Of a stretch of 64,000 bases of DNA, positions 1 through 8,127 are shown one piece after another (the first letter of the stretch is position 1; the number at the start of each line of letters is the position of its first letter). Made by a program: the position numbers and the translations under genes. A model generated the notes under the pieces. It saw nothing but the letters and a program-made list of their open reading frames with translations. It made no database searches and was not told the origin of the DNA. The stretch lies in assembly GCA_900551895.1 (NCBI GenBank), contig URXX01000004.1:62001-126000 (forward strand), in the 5' to 3' direction. The DNA comes from an uncultured Lachnospiraceae bacterium (GTDB taxonomy: Bacteria > Bacillota > Clostridia > Lachnospirales > Lachnospiraceae).

Positions 1-114
1 AAAAATAACCAGTTAGATGATTTCACTTATCATAAGGCATTACAGAAAATCCGAGAGTCGCAGAAGGTGGATAAGGAAACAAAAGAGAAAATAAAAGAGA
101 TGAAGAGAAAGTAA
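1..114 (+). CDS. C-terminal end of an unidentified protein (5' end outside window)
   Basis: The frame is open from base 1 and ends at TAA 112-114, giving 37 residues of a very charged helical tail, rich in Lys and Glu and ending KEMKRK. It is followed within six bases by a terminator hairpin, which supports it as the true end of a gene. There is too little sequence to name a family. Confidence 0.6.
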   Translation, partial: KNNQLDDFTYHKALQKIRESQKVDKETKEKIKEMKRK

Positions 115-119
115 TGAGG

Positions 120-148
120 CAGACACTTCGCAAGAGGTGTCTGTTTTT
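120..148 (+). terminator. Rho-independent terminator
   Basis: CAGACAC (120-126) pairs with GTGTCTG (137-143) and is followed by TTTTT. It closes the transcription unit that enters from the left edge. Confidence 0.85.
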
Positions 149-207
149 GCATAATATTGCAAAATATATGTGAAAAATTTATAAAATGATAAAAATATAG
201 AAAAAGA

Positions 208-236
208 TTGCAAAAATATACGTTTTATGTTAAAAT
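208..236 (+). promoter_or_regulatory. Predicted sigma-A promoter
   Basis: TTGCAA (208-213), a 17-base spacer, then TAAAAT (231-236). It lies in an AT-rich stretch just after the terminator and would drive the exported zinc-ribbon gene and probably the ABC operon behind it. Confidence 0.6.
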
Positions 237-266
237 GACAACAATAAATAAAAGGGAGTGAGTCCA

Positions 267-305
267 ATGGATAGTATAATTGAAGAGGCAGTGATAAAAA
301 GATAA
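267..305 (+). CDS. Possible 12-residue leader peptide
   Basis: ATG at 267 opens a 12-codon frame (MDSIIEEAVIKR) ending at TAA 303-305. It is preceded by GGGAGTGAG at 254-262, a fair ribosome site at usable spacing. It lies between the predicted promoter and the next gene, so it would be at the 5' end of that mRNA. Nothing identifies a function; it may be chance. Confidence 0.25.
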   Translation: MDSIIEEAVIKR

Positions 306-332
306 AAATTTATTATGAGAGGAGAGAAATAT

Positions 333-644
333 ATGAGTAGAAAACGTAAAAGTATCATTTCTTTAGTAACGGTAGCATTATTAAGTATGTGTTTAGCATT
401 ACCTGTTTTTGCAAAGGCAGAGGCGAGATTGCAGGTAGACATTTGTCCGCAATGTAAACAAAAAACAGCCGTGATTTCTTACAATTATAGTTCATGGCAA
501 CAGAATGGAACTGTATGGCATAATGATCACTCTGATGTTAAATATCGTAGGTATAAATACAGAAACATTAAATGTAATAGTTGTACTTATAAAGAAAAAG
601 ACGCAGTGGATGTTGAAGAAAAAGTGGTTTGTCCAAATAATTAA
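333..644 (+). CDS. Small exported zinc-ribbon-like protein, unknown function
   Basis: This encodes 103 residues. ATG 333 is chosen over ATG 315 because GGAGAG (321-326) then sits at good spacing, and the signal peptide starts normally. The N-terminus is a basic stretch followed by a hydrophobic core ending near VFAKAEA, a typical Sec signal with a likely cleavage site. The mature part has two CxxC pairs, CPQC and CNSC, spaced like a zinc ribbon, and many Tyr and Lys residues. I do not recognise the family. It lies just upstream of the ABC importer operon on the same strand, so it may be co-transcribed. Confidence 0.7.
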   Translation: MSRKRKSIISLVTVALLSMCLALPVFAKAEARLQVDICPQCKQKTAVISYNYSSWQQNGTVWHNDHSDVKYRRYKYRNIKCNSCTYKEKDAVDVEEKVVCPNN

Positions 645-660
645 ATTTATATTATATAAA

Positions 661-690
661 GGAGAGAGGTGTACCTTTTAGGTACACCTA
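661..690 (+). promoter_or_regulatory. Hairpin between ribosome site and start codon of the ABC operon
   Basis: AGGTGTACCT (667-676) and its perfect complement AGGTACACCT (680-689) form a 10-bp stem with a 3-base loop. The ribosome site GGAGAG (661-666) lies directly 5' of the stem and the ATG (700) ten bases 3' of it. With the hairpin folded the site-to-start spacing is normal; unfolded it is over 30 bases. No U-tract follows, so this is not a classic terminator. Confidence 0.6.
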
Positions 691-699
691 CTAAATTAT

Positions 700-2028
700 A
701 TGAGAAAAAAACAAAAATGGATATTATTTTTTTCAGTTTTAATAGGTGGATTTATTTTTTTCAATCTTCTATTTTTAAAACAGAAAGGCAATGATAAAGA
801 AGAACAGACAACCCTCTCTATTTGCACGGAGGAAGAGTTAGAACCTATAATGGATACTATGACGCAGTGCTACAACGAATATTACAATGAAAATGTAAAG
901 TTTGAGGTCACCTATCTTCCAAAAGAACCCATGCAAAGAGAAAGTATGTGTAAGAGATTGCAGACGGAACTCATGTCGGGAAAGGGAAAAGATATTTATC
1001 TGATGTCTGAATGGTCAAGGGAATTTGAAAATGCAACGGGGCTTTTCGGAGATCCTAACAAACTGATGTATAATGGTGTGCTGGCAGACATGACGGAGTG
1101 GACAAAGAAAGATAAAAGTTTTCAAGAGTGTTTTCAACCTGTAATGGAGGCAGGACAGGCGGACGGAAAACAATATTTGTTGCCAATAACTTTTCGTGTT
1201 CCTATGCTTATGAGAGAAGAAAGAGGAACAGACTTTACGGAAGAAACGTTAAAACCACTTGTAAAATTGATTGATGAAAAATCAGAATTATTACAGGAAA
1301 TAGCACCATATATGTTTATTTTTTCAAAAGAATGGATTGGTAACTGCATTGATTACGAAAAACAAAAAGTAACCGTATCTGAGAAAGAGATAGAAAAAGT
1401 ATTACGATATGAAGTGGAAAAAAATAAGAAAGGAGTAGATGGTTCAAAAGAGAAATTTGTTGCTTATTTGGGGGATTTTAGAAAAGATGTGGAAAAAGAA
1501 CATACTCTCTATCAATATATACCGATGATTACATTGGACGGGAAGCCAATGGCGAAAATTTACAATTATATTGCTATCGGAAGAAACTGTAAAGAAAAGG
1601 AGAGAGCATATCAATTTGCAAGACTTTTTTGGCAGAAAGATTTTGCGGAAGGAACTGGAATTAAAATAGACGTACAAGATGATAGTTCATATAGAAGCGG
1701 TGGCAATGTTATTTATGAGATGTTAGGAGTTCCGGTTTGTAAAACAGCATGGGAAGAATGGGCGTTGAATATGGCTGTACCGGGAACAGAGCAACAGGAG
1801 AATACACCCGAACAGATAGAAGATATACACAGATATTTAAGGGCAGCATCGCAAGTGCAGACAGCACGGTTTATCAGTGATTTTGATATTACAGGAAATG
1901 AAGTGCAGACGCTTTTTATAGACGAAGACGGATACACTTTTCGGACAGATTTTCCCGATATAGAAGAAAGAGTGAAAGAGGCGGCAAAAATACTTTATCG
2001 AAATGCGTATTATATCGCAATGGAATAG
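700..2028 (+). CDS. ABC transporter extracellular solute-binding protein (copy 1)
   Basis: A 442-residue protein with an N-terminal hydrophobic anchor (about residues 7-26) and no lipobox cysteine. It resembles family-1 type carbohydrate-binding proteins in size and in the mixed alpha/beta body containing GKGKDIYLMSEW. The family assignment rests mainly on position: two MalF/MalG-type permeases follow. The next gene is a close paralogue, and the last 60 or so codons of both are almost identical down to the intergenic ribosome site, so this is a tandem duplication. The ligand is unknown; an oligosaccharide is the usual guess for this permease class. The start is the only good ATG, but its ribosome site lies behind a hairpin. 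Confidence 0.75.
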   Translation: MRKKQKWILFFSVLIGGFIFFNLLFLKQKGNDKEEQTTLSICTEEELEPIMDTMTQCYNEYYNENVKFEVTYLPKEPMQRESMCKRLQTELMSGKGKDIYLMSEWSREFENATGLFGDPNKLMYNGVLADMTEWTKKDKSFQECFQPVMEAGQADGKQYLLPITFRVPMLMREERGTDFTEETLKPLVKLIDEKSELLQEIAPYMFIFSKEWIGNCIDYEKQKVTVSEKEIEKVLRYEVEKNKKGVDGSKEKFVAYLGDFRKDVEKEHTLYQYIPMITLDGKPMAKIYNYIAIGRNCKEKERAYQFARLFWQKDFAEGTGIKIDVQDDSSYRSGGNVIYEMLGVPVCKTAWEEWALNMAVPGTEQQENTPEQIEDIHRYLRAASQVQTARFISDFDITGNEVQTLFIDEDGYTFRTDFPDIEERVKEAAKILYRNAYYIAME

Positions 2029-2043
2029 GAGAGGGGGAAGGCT

Positions 2044-3369
2044 ATGAAGAAGAGAAGAAACAGATTTATAATAATTGGAAGTCTGTTGGTAATTTCGGTC
2101 AGTATCTTCTTTATAAGTAAAGTGCAGAAAGTCCCCTCTCACAAGGAAAAAGTAACTCTATCAGTCTGTGTGGAAGAAGACAGAAAAATTATGATTGAGG
2201 ATTTATTGGAGTATTATAACAATCATTATAAAGAAAACATACAGATTGCATTTACCGTTATTCCTTCAGAACCTATGGCTAGAGAAGGTGTCTGCAAAAA
2301 ATTACAGACAGAATTAATGTCGGGAAAGGGAAAAGATATTTATATAGTGGAAGAAACTTCCAGCTATATGGAAGGAGCAGCGCCTCTTTTTGAAGACCCG
2401 AATAAGTTATTGTACAATGGCGTATTAGCAGATATGAGTAAATGGACAGAGAAAGACGAAAGTTTTCAAGAATGTTTTCAGTCGGTTATGGAGGCAGGAA
2501 GAGTTGGAGAAAAACAGTATCTTTTACCGATAACTTTTTCTGTTCCGGTACTCATAAGGGAAGGCGAAGGAACAGATTTTACAGAAGAAACATTAAAACC
2601 ACTGGGAAAATTAATTGATGAAAAATCAGAATTATTGCAGGAAATAATACCATATATGTTTACAAACTCAAAAGAATGGCTTGGAAACTGTATTGATTAT
2701 AGAAAACAGAAAGTAGCCATTTCTCAAAAAGAGTTAGAAAAAGTATTGCAGTATGAAGTGAAAAGAACAAAAAATAGGGTGGATTTTTCGGAAGAGAAAT
2801 TTTTACCAAACAGTAATTTGCAAAAAAATGCGGAAACGAAACATAACCGGTATCAATATATTCCGATGGTTACTTTAGACGGAAAGCCTATGGCAAAGAT
2901 AATGATGTATGCTGCAATCGGAAGAAATTGCAAGGAGAAAGAAAAAGCATATCGGTTTGTAAGACTTTTGTGGCAGAAAGAATTTGCAGAAGGAACAGGA
3001 TTTTTAATGCGTTATGAAAGTGCCGGGACAAGAAGAATATACGAAGGTAGTATTTATGGGTGTGGACACGTTCCGGTAAGAATGGCATCTTGGGAAAATT
3101 GGGGATTGAATATGAATTGTAATGAAACAGAAAATGTAGAAAATACACCGGAACAGATAGCGAGTATAAAAGAATTTGTTAAGACCGCATCAAAAATACA
3201 GACGGCAAGATTTGTAAACGGATTGGACACCGCAGGAAATGAAGTGCAGACGCTTTTTATAGACGAAGACGGATATACTTTTCGGACGGATTTTTCGGAT
3301 ATAGACGAAAGAGTAAAAGAGGCGGCGAAAATACTTTATCGAAATGCGTATTATATTGCAATGGAATAG
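2044..3369 (+). CDS. ABC transporter extracellular solute-binding protein (copy 2)
   Basis: A 441-residue paralogue of the preceding gene with the same architecture: an N-terminal hydrophobic anchor, GKGKDIYIVEE in the first lobe, and a near-identical C-terminal end. The ribosome site GGAGAGGGGGAAGG ends two bases before the ATG and is repeated after this gene, so the duplicated unit included the spacer. Sequence divergence is greatest in the central region (about residues 230-370), where ligand contacts could differ. The two copies may bind different sugars and share one permease pair, but that is inference. Confidence 0.75.
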   Translation: MKKRRNRFIIIGSLLVISVSIFFISKVQKVPSHKEKVTLSVCVEEDRKIMIEDLLEYYNNHYKENIQIAFTVIPSEPMAREGVCKKLQTELMSGKGKDIYIVEETSSYMEGAAPLFEDPNKLLYNGVLADMSKWTEKDESFQECFQSVMEAGRVGEKQYLLPITFSVPVLIREGEGTDFTEETLKPLGKLIDEKSELLQEIIPYMFTNSKEWLGNCIDYRKQKVAISQKELEKVLQYEVKRTKNRVDFSEEKFLPNSNLQKNAETKHNRYQYIPMVTLDGKPMAKIMMYAAIGRNCKEKEKAYRFVRLLWQKEFAEGTGFLMRYESAGTRRIYEGSIYGCGHVPVRMASWENWGLNMNCNETENVENTPEQIASIKEFVKTASKIQTARFVNGLDTAGNEVQTLFIDEDGYTFRTDFSDIDERVKEAAKILYRNAYYIAME

Positions 3370-3384
3370 GAGAGGGGGAAGGCT

Positions 3385-4239
3385 ATGAGGAAGAAAGAAA
3401 AACGGACAGCAATGCTTCTTATGGCACCGGCAGTTATCGGTTTTTTTGTTTTTTATGTTCTTCCAATGGGAGTAACATTGAAAAATTCGTTTTTTTTCGG
3501 AGGAGAGTTTATCGGATTAGAGAACTATCAACTGACATTTGAAAACTATATGTTTCAACTGGCGATGAAAAACACGTTGAAGTTTTTCGCGATTGCATTA
3601 CCTCTTATTATGGTACTTTCGCTGGGACTGGCGGTACTTCTTTTTGAGCAGTTTCCGCTGAACAGATTTTATCGGCTGGCGTTTTTATATCCGATGATTG
3701 TCCCGATTGCGTCAACGGTTATGGTTGCACAAATTCTTTTGAGCGATAAAGGAATTTTAAATTTGTTGATGACGCAGTTTGGTCTTCCGGTGCAGGATTG
3801 GTTACAGTCGGACAAGGCGTTTTGGATTTTGATTATTTTGTTTTTATGGAAAAATATCGGATATAACGTTATTTTACTTTTGGCGGCGTTAGCCATGATA
3901 CCGAAAGAATATGAAGAGATTGCGAAACTTGACGGAGCGGGACAGTGGAAATATTTTCTTTATGTAAGACTTCCGCTGATTGCACCAATGTTATTTTTCA
4001 CATTGCTGATTTCGATTTTAAATGGATTTAAGTGTTTTAGAGAGGCGTTTTTACTCGGTGGTGTACGTCCCCATGAAAGTATTTATATGATACAACATTT
4101 CATGAATAATTATTTTGGTCAGTTGAATTATGCCAGATTATCGGTTGTGGCTGTTGTTATCTTTTGCATTGTCGGAACTTTTGTAACGGTTGTGTATACA
4201 GCCATGATGAGAAAGAAAAAGGGGGATGATGTATTTTGA
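3385..4239 (+). CDS. ABC transporter permease, MalF/UgpA type
   Basis: A 284-residue inner-membrane protein with about six hydrophobic segments. The EAA-loop signature appears as EEIAKLDGAGQWKYFLYVRLP (about residues 176-196), the contact site for the ABC ATPase. It begins 15 bases after the second binding-protein gene behind a copied GGAGAGG ribosome site, and overlaps the next permease by four bases, so the two are translationally coupled. It forms the channel with the next gene. No ATPase is encoded here, so a shared MsmX-type ATPase from elsewhere probably powers it. Confidence 0.9.
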   Translation: MRKKEKRTAMLLMAPAVIGFFVFYVLPMGVTLKNSFFFGGEFIGLENYQLTFENYMFQLAMKNTLKFFAIALPLIMVLSLGLAVLLFEQFPLNRFYRLAFLYPMIVPIASTVMVAQILLSDKGILNLLMTQFGLPVQDWLQSDKAFWILIILFLWKNIGYNVILLLAALAMIPKEYEEIAKLDGAGQWKYFLYVRLPLIAPMLFFTLLISILNGFKCFREAFLLGGVRPHESIYMIQHFMNNYFGQLNYARLSVVAVVIFCIVGTFVTVVYTAMMRKKKGDDVF

Positions 4240-5072
4240 AAAAATATATAAAAACCTTTTGTCTTGGCATAGTCGTACTGCTTATACTGTTTCCGGTTTT
4301 GTTTACATTTATTAATTCGTTTATGAGTCCGGAAGAAGTAAAGACAACGTACGAGGGTGTTTTCGGGAAATTCGGAAGTGCAGTGCAGTTGAAGTGGCTT
4401 CCACAGCAATTTTCCCTGTTGGGATATGAAAATGTTTTCATCGATACGCCGAATTATCTGATGAAATTTTGGCGAAGTCTTGGAATGTGTTCTATTATCG
4501 TTATCGGTCAGATTATTGTGGGAAGTATGTGCGGACTTGTTTTTGCGAAGTATCGCATTGGCGGAAAGAGAATTTTCTTTATTTTATTTATTATCTTTTT
4601 GCTTCTTCCGGTACAGGTAACCCTTGTGCCGAACTACATTATACTATCCGCACTGCATTTGACGGATACATGGTGGGCGTTAGTTTTGCCGGCAATATTT
4701 TCCCCGTTTTCTACATTTTTTATGACGATTGTTTTCCAAAATATTCCGATGAGCCTTTTGGAAGCGGGGCGTCTGGACGGGGCAAATACATTTCAGATAT
4801 TGACGAAAATTGTTCTTCCGGTGGCAAAACCGGGTGTAATCAGTCTAGCAGTTCTCGTATTTGTGGATAACTGGAATATGGTGGAACAGCCAATGGTATT
4901 TTTGAATAAAGTGACGGAGTTTCCGTTATCGGTATTCTTAGCCAGCGTGAATGCGGAAAACTTTGAATTACAGTTTGTATGTGGAATACTCAGTTTAATT
5001 CCGGTAACATTGTTATTCTTGTTCTTTCATGACGAATTGGCAGAAGGAATATCGGTTTCTGTTTCAAAGTAG
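4236..5072 (+). CDS. ABC transporter permease, MalG/UgpE type
   Basis: A 278-residue membrane protein starting at TTG 4236 inside the stop of the previous gene (overlap TTGA) with GGGGGATGAT just upstream. It has about six membrane segments, and the EAA loop is seen as LEAGRLDGANTFQILTKIVL (about residues 176-195), typical of the second permease of carbohydrate importers. Periplasm-facing residues after the first segment (about 31-70) form the P2-like loop. It pairs with the upstream permease. Confidence 0.9.
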   Translation: MKKYIKTFCLGIVVLLILFPVLFTFINSFMSPEEVKTTYEGVFGKFGSAVQLKWLPQQFSLLGYENVFIDTPNYLMKFWRSLGMCSIIVIGQIIVGSMCGLVFAKYRIGGKRIFFILFIIFLLLPVQVTLVPNYIILSALHLTDTWWALVLPAIFSPFSTFFMTIVFQNIPMSLLEAGRLDGANTFQILTKIVLPVAKPGVISLAVLVFVDNWNMVEQPMVFLNKVTEFPLSVFLASVNAENFELQFVCGILSLIPVTLLFLFFHDELAEGISVSVSK

Positions 5073-5083
5073 GAGAGATGCGT

Positions 5084-6448
5084 ATGAAGAAAAAAATATG
5101 GAAATGCAGTATATGGGTAATGCTTCTTCTTCTCCTTTGTACGATAACGTCCTTTTGGGTGGAAGAAAGGCTTATACCGGAAGTGATTTCTACTGTGCCA
5201 ACGGCTATGGACGAGTTTTCAGAGGAAACAAAAGTTTCCGCTGCCTGTGTACGCACAAATGAAAAGGGAGAACAGGGCGTATGGTTTATGACAGAAACTG
5301 TTGATATTTGGGGCGAAAAGCAATATCGTGTTCGGTTTGAATCTGATGTTGTAAAGGAAATGGACAGTGAGAGCGCTACTTTAAAACGAAGACCGGAGGC
5401 GGTAGTTGTTGATAATCTGTTTCCTTTAGAAGATGAAAAAGCAGTCAAAAAAGCGTATGAAAAACGGGGAAATACAAAACCTGAACCCAACCATGTATTG
5501 TATGTGACAGATAGGGAAATAGACAGAGCAAAGTTGGAAAGAGATATTGCAAACAGTCAATCCGTTCTGAACACGGCATACTTCGGTCAGAAAAAATCTG
5601 TCTGCAAAGAGGAAGAGGTGGATGTTGCTTACGGGAATAAGTCATGGCTTCGAGAAAGAAACATAGGATTATCGGAACAAGAAATAGAAAGTTTCTTTCA
5701 AGGGGAGGGAAAAGCGTTTTTTCATAAAGATACGGCGGACAGATTAAAGATAAAAAAAGGCGATACTATTTCTTTGTGCAATACTTCGTATCGGGTGGAA
5801 AAAGTATACGAAAATAAGGAAAAGACAAAAGGATTTGGCGAGGAAATTTATGTAAACCAAATGCCGAAAGGGGAAGAAATTCCGATTACGGCTGTTTTGG
5901 TAAAGAGTACACAGGGGAAAATACTCAGACAGAATACGACAGAGTTTATGTTAAAAGAATATCTTCATTTACCTGTGGCGGACGGAAAGCAGTATAATCT
6001 ACAGGATATGGAACAAATGGTAACGGAAATCAAATGGATATGTTCTGTGATTGTCTTGTTTTTTATTCTTATTTTTCTTTTCCAGTATACTGTTTTTTGG
6101 TGGACAAAGGCTTATGAGGAGAGAAAAATTCGCTTTGTTGTGGCAGGGGTTTGCCTAAGTGGAAGTGGGGTTGGAATTTGGCATATGCTTTTAAAGCAGT
6201 GTAGTATTCCACAATCGTTTTTTTCGACAGAAGGCATTTTAAATATAGGTATATATGTCGATAGGCTTCGTGCATTTTATGAAAATTTGCAGACGAGTGC
6301 AGGGAAAAATTATTTTATTTGTCAGATTGGTTATCAGGCCTTACTTAATATAGGAAAATATACTTGTATAGGTATTTTGGTACTGATATTCTTCCTTATC
6401 GGGAAAAAAATTGTAAAAAATATTTGCGAAAAGTGTAATTTTTGTTGA
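5084..6448 (+). CDS. Membrane protein with FtsX/MacB-like topology, unknown function
   Basis: About 454 residues. ATG 5084 is preferred to ATG 5078 because AGGAGAG (5071-5077) directly abuts 5078. One membrane segment lies near the N-terminus (about residues 7-25), a large exported domain covers about 28-320, and three membrane segments follow near 325-345, 355-375 and 430-448. This is the topology of MacB/FtsX-type permeases. The exported part contains LKIKKGDTISL and YRVEKVYENKEK, which resemble the MacB periplasmic core. No partner ATPase is adjacent. It is the last gene of the importer operon, 11 bases after the second permease. The assignment rests mainly on topology and is tentative. 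Confidence 0.5.
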   Translation: MKKKIWKCSIWVMLLLLLCTITSFWVEERLIPEVISTVPTAMDEFSEETKVSAACVRTNEKGEQGVWFMTETVDIWGEKQYRVRFESDVVKEMDSESATLKRRPEAVVVDNLFPLEDEKAVKKAYEKRGNTKPEPNHVLYVTDREIDRAKLERDIANSQSVLNTAYFGQKKSVCKEEEVDVAYGNKSWLRERNIGLSEQEIESFFQGEGKAFFHKDTADRLKIKKGDTISLCNTSYRVEKVYENKEKTKGFGEEIYVNQMPKGEEIPITAVLVKSTQGKILRQNTTEFMLKEYLHLPVADGKQYNLQDMEQMVTEIKWICSVIVLFFILIFLFQYTVFWWTKAYEERKIRFVVAGVCLSGSGVGIWHMLLKQCSIPQSFFSTEGILNIGIYVDRLRAFYENLQTSAGKNYFICQIGYQALLNIGKYTCIGILVLIFFLIGKKIVKNICEKCNFC

Positions 6449-6459
6449 TATTTAATGCG

Positions 6460-6488
6460 TTGACAGTCCATGATAAACTTCGTATAAT
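6460..6488 (+). promoter_or_regulatory. Consensus sigma-A promoter
   Basis: TTGACA (6460-6465), a spacer of exactly 17 bases, then TATAAT (6483-6488). Both hexamers match consensus fully. It drives the 6526 gene, and perhaps ispG-polC by readthrough. Confidence 0.9.
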
Positions 6489-6525
6489 TTAATGTGTAAA
6501 CGATAAAGAAGGGAATTGTGGTAAA

Positions 6526-6987
6526 ATGATTATAGCAAAGAATGACGAGGAAAAGAGAAGTAAAATATGGCGAATGGTAATAGCAGGAGCATCGATTGTT
6601 CTTTTTATCGTAATCGTCTATTTTCTGTTTTCCTTATTTGCAGGTAATCCGCTTGAAGGCATATGGAAGAGCGAAGAAAGTAATTTACAACTGACAATTC
6701 GCGGCGGCGATTCCGCTACGGCAAGTTGGTCGGAGATTGCAGAGGCTTCCAATGTGAAAGTGAAGATGAACTATACATTAGATAAAGAGAACAAGACGAT
6801 TGCATTTAAAGTCGATGATGCGGAGATTGAAAAAGTAGTAAAAAATTCGAACGCAGGGCTGACAAAGACTGCGTTGGAAACGGAAATCAGTATGCTGGAA
6901 ACGACTTTTGACTATAGTTTGGAGAAGAGCAAACTAACTTTGTCCGAGCGTGAATATGGTGAGCAAATTGTTTTTGTGAAAAAGTAA
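6526..6987 (+). CDS. Membrane-anchored small protein, unknown function
   Basis: A 153-residue protein with a basic N-terminus, one membrane anchor (about residues 17-40) and an exported domain beginning NPLEGIWKSEESNLQLTIRGG. The GIWKSEE start and the alternating beta pattern suggest a small lipocalin-like or DUF5640-like beta barrel, which I cannot confirm. AGAAGGGA lies about 11 bases before ATG 6526. It has its own perfect promoter and is followed by a terminator, so it is probably monocistronic and well expressed. Confidence 0.75.
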   Translation: MIIAKNDEEKRSKIWRMVIAGASIVLFIVIVYFLFSLFAGNPLEGIWKSEESNLQLTIRGGDSATASWSEIAEASNVKVKMNYTLDKENKTIAFKVDDAEIEKVVKNSNAGLTKTALETEISMLETTFDYSLEKSKLTLSEREYGEQIVFVKK

Positions 6988-6993
6988 AGACAG

Positions 6994-7037
6994 ACCAAAG
7001 CCACATTCTTTAAAGGTGGAGGCTTTGGTTCTTTTTT
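6994..7037 (+). terminator. Rho-independent terminator
   Basis: ACCAAAGCC (6994-7002) pairs with GGCTTTGGT (7021-7029), followed by TCTTTTTTT. No clear promoter separates it from ispG, so partial readthrough may feed ispG-polC. Confidence 0.85.
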
Positions 7038-7070
7038 TGAGAGAAAAACTTAGAGAAGGAGAAAAAGAGC

Positions 7071-8126
7071 ATGAAACGTGAAGAAACGAAAGTAGTATAT
7101 ATAGGAAACAGGGCTATCGGGGGCGGTAATCCGATTGCCATTCAGTCGATGACAAATACAAAAACAGAAGACGTGCAGGCTACAGTGGAACAGATATTAG
7201 CGTTGGAAAAAGCAGGGTGTGAGATTATCCGCTGTGCAGTTCCGACTATGGAGGCTGCGGAAGCATTAAAGGAGATTAAGAAACAGATACATATTCCGCT
7301 TGTGGCAGATATTCATTTTGACTATCGTTTGGCAATTAAAGCGATTGAAAACGGAGCGGATAAAATCCGTATTAATCCGGGAAATATCGGCGATGTGTCG
7401 AGAGTGCAGGTTGTTGTAAATAAGGCGAAAGAGTACGGAGTTCCGATTCGCGTAGGGGTAAACAGCGGTTCCTTAGAGAAGCATCTTGTAGAAAAGTATG
7501 GCGGGGTAACGGCAGAGGGAATTGTAGAAAGCGCCTTAGATAAAGTTCATATGATTGAACATATGGGATATGATAACTTAGTTGTCAGCATTAAGTCGTC
7601 AGATGTGTTAATGTGTATTAAAGCGCATCAGTTAATTTCCGAGCAGTGTAATTATCCACTGCATATCGGAATTACGGAATCGGGAACGATTTTATCGGGA
7701 AATATTAAATCTTCCGTAGGTCTTGGCATTATGCTCTATGAAGGACTCGGAGATACAATCCGTGTATCGCTGACAGGCGATCCGTTGGAAGAAATTAAGA
7801 CGGCGAAATTGATTTTAAAAACACTGGGACTTAGAAAAGGCGGAATTGAAGTTGTTTCCTGCCCAACCTGCGGAAGAACAAAGATAGATTTAATCGGGCT
7901 TGCAAATCAGGTAGAAAATATGGTTGCGGATATTCCGCTTGACATTAAAGTAGCGGTTATGGGCTGCGTTGTAAACGGACCGGGGGAAGCGAAAGAGGCA
8001 GACATCGGAATTGCAGGAGGAATCGGCGAAGGACTTCTGATTAAAAAAGGTGAAATTGTGAAAAAGGTGAAGGAAGAAGAACTTTTGGAAACATTAAGAC
8101 AGGAACTTTTGAATTGGGGAAAATAG
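7071..8126 (+). CDS. ispG: 4-hydroxy-3-methylbut-2-en-1-yl diphosphate synthase (IspG/GcpE)
   Basis: A 351-residue protein of normal length for the short bacterial IspG. It converts 2-C-methyl-erythritol 2,4-cyclodiphosphate to HMBPP in the cytoplasmic MEP isoprenoid pathway. The N-terminal TIM-barrel is recognisable from NPIAIQSMTNTKTEDV and KIRINPGNIG. The 4Fe-4S ligands are visible as CPTC (Cys264, Cys267), Cys299 in VMGCVVNGPGEA, and Glu306. GAGAAGGAG lies ahead of the ATG. polC starts one base after its stop, and the ispG-polC order is common in Clostridia. Confidence 0.97.
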   Translation: MKREETKVVYIGNRAIGGGNPIAIQSMTNTKTEDVQATVEQILALEKAGCEIIRCAVPTMEAAEALKEIKKQIHIPLVADIHFDYRLAIKAIENGADKIRINPGNIGDVSRVQVVVNKAKEYGVPIRVGVNSGSLEKHLVEKYGGVTAEGIVESALDKVHMIEHMGYDNLVVSIKSSDVLMCIKAHQLISEQCNYPLHIGITESGTILSGNIKSSVGLGIMLYEGLGDTIRVSLTGDPLEEIKTAKLILKTLGLRKGGIEVVSCPTCGRTKIDLIGLANQVENMVADIPLDIKVAVMGCVVNGPGEAKEADIGIAGGIGEGLLIKKGEIVKKVKEEELLETLRQELLNWGK

Positions 8127-8127
8127 A

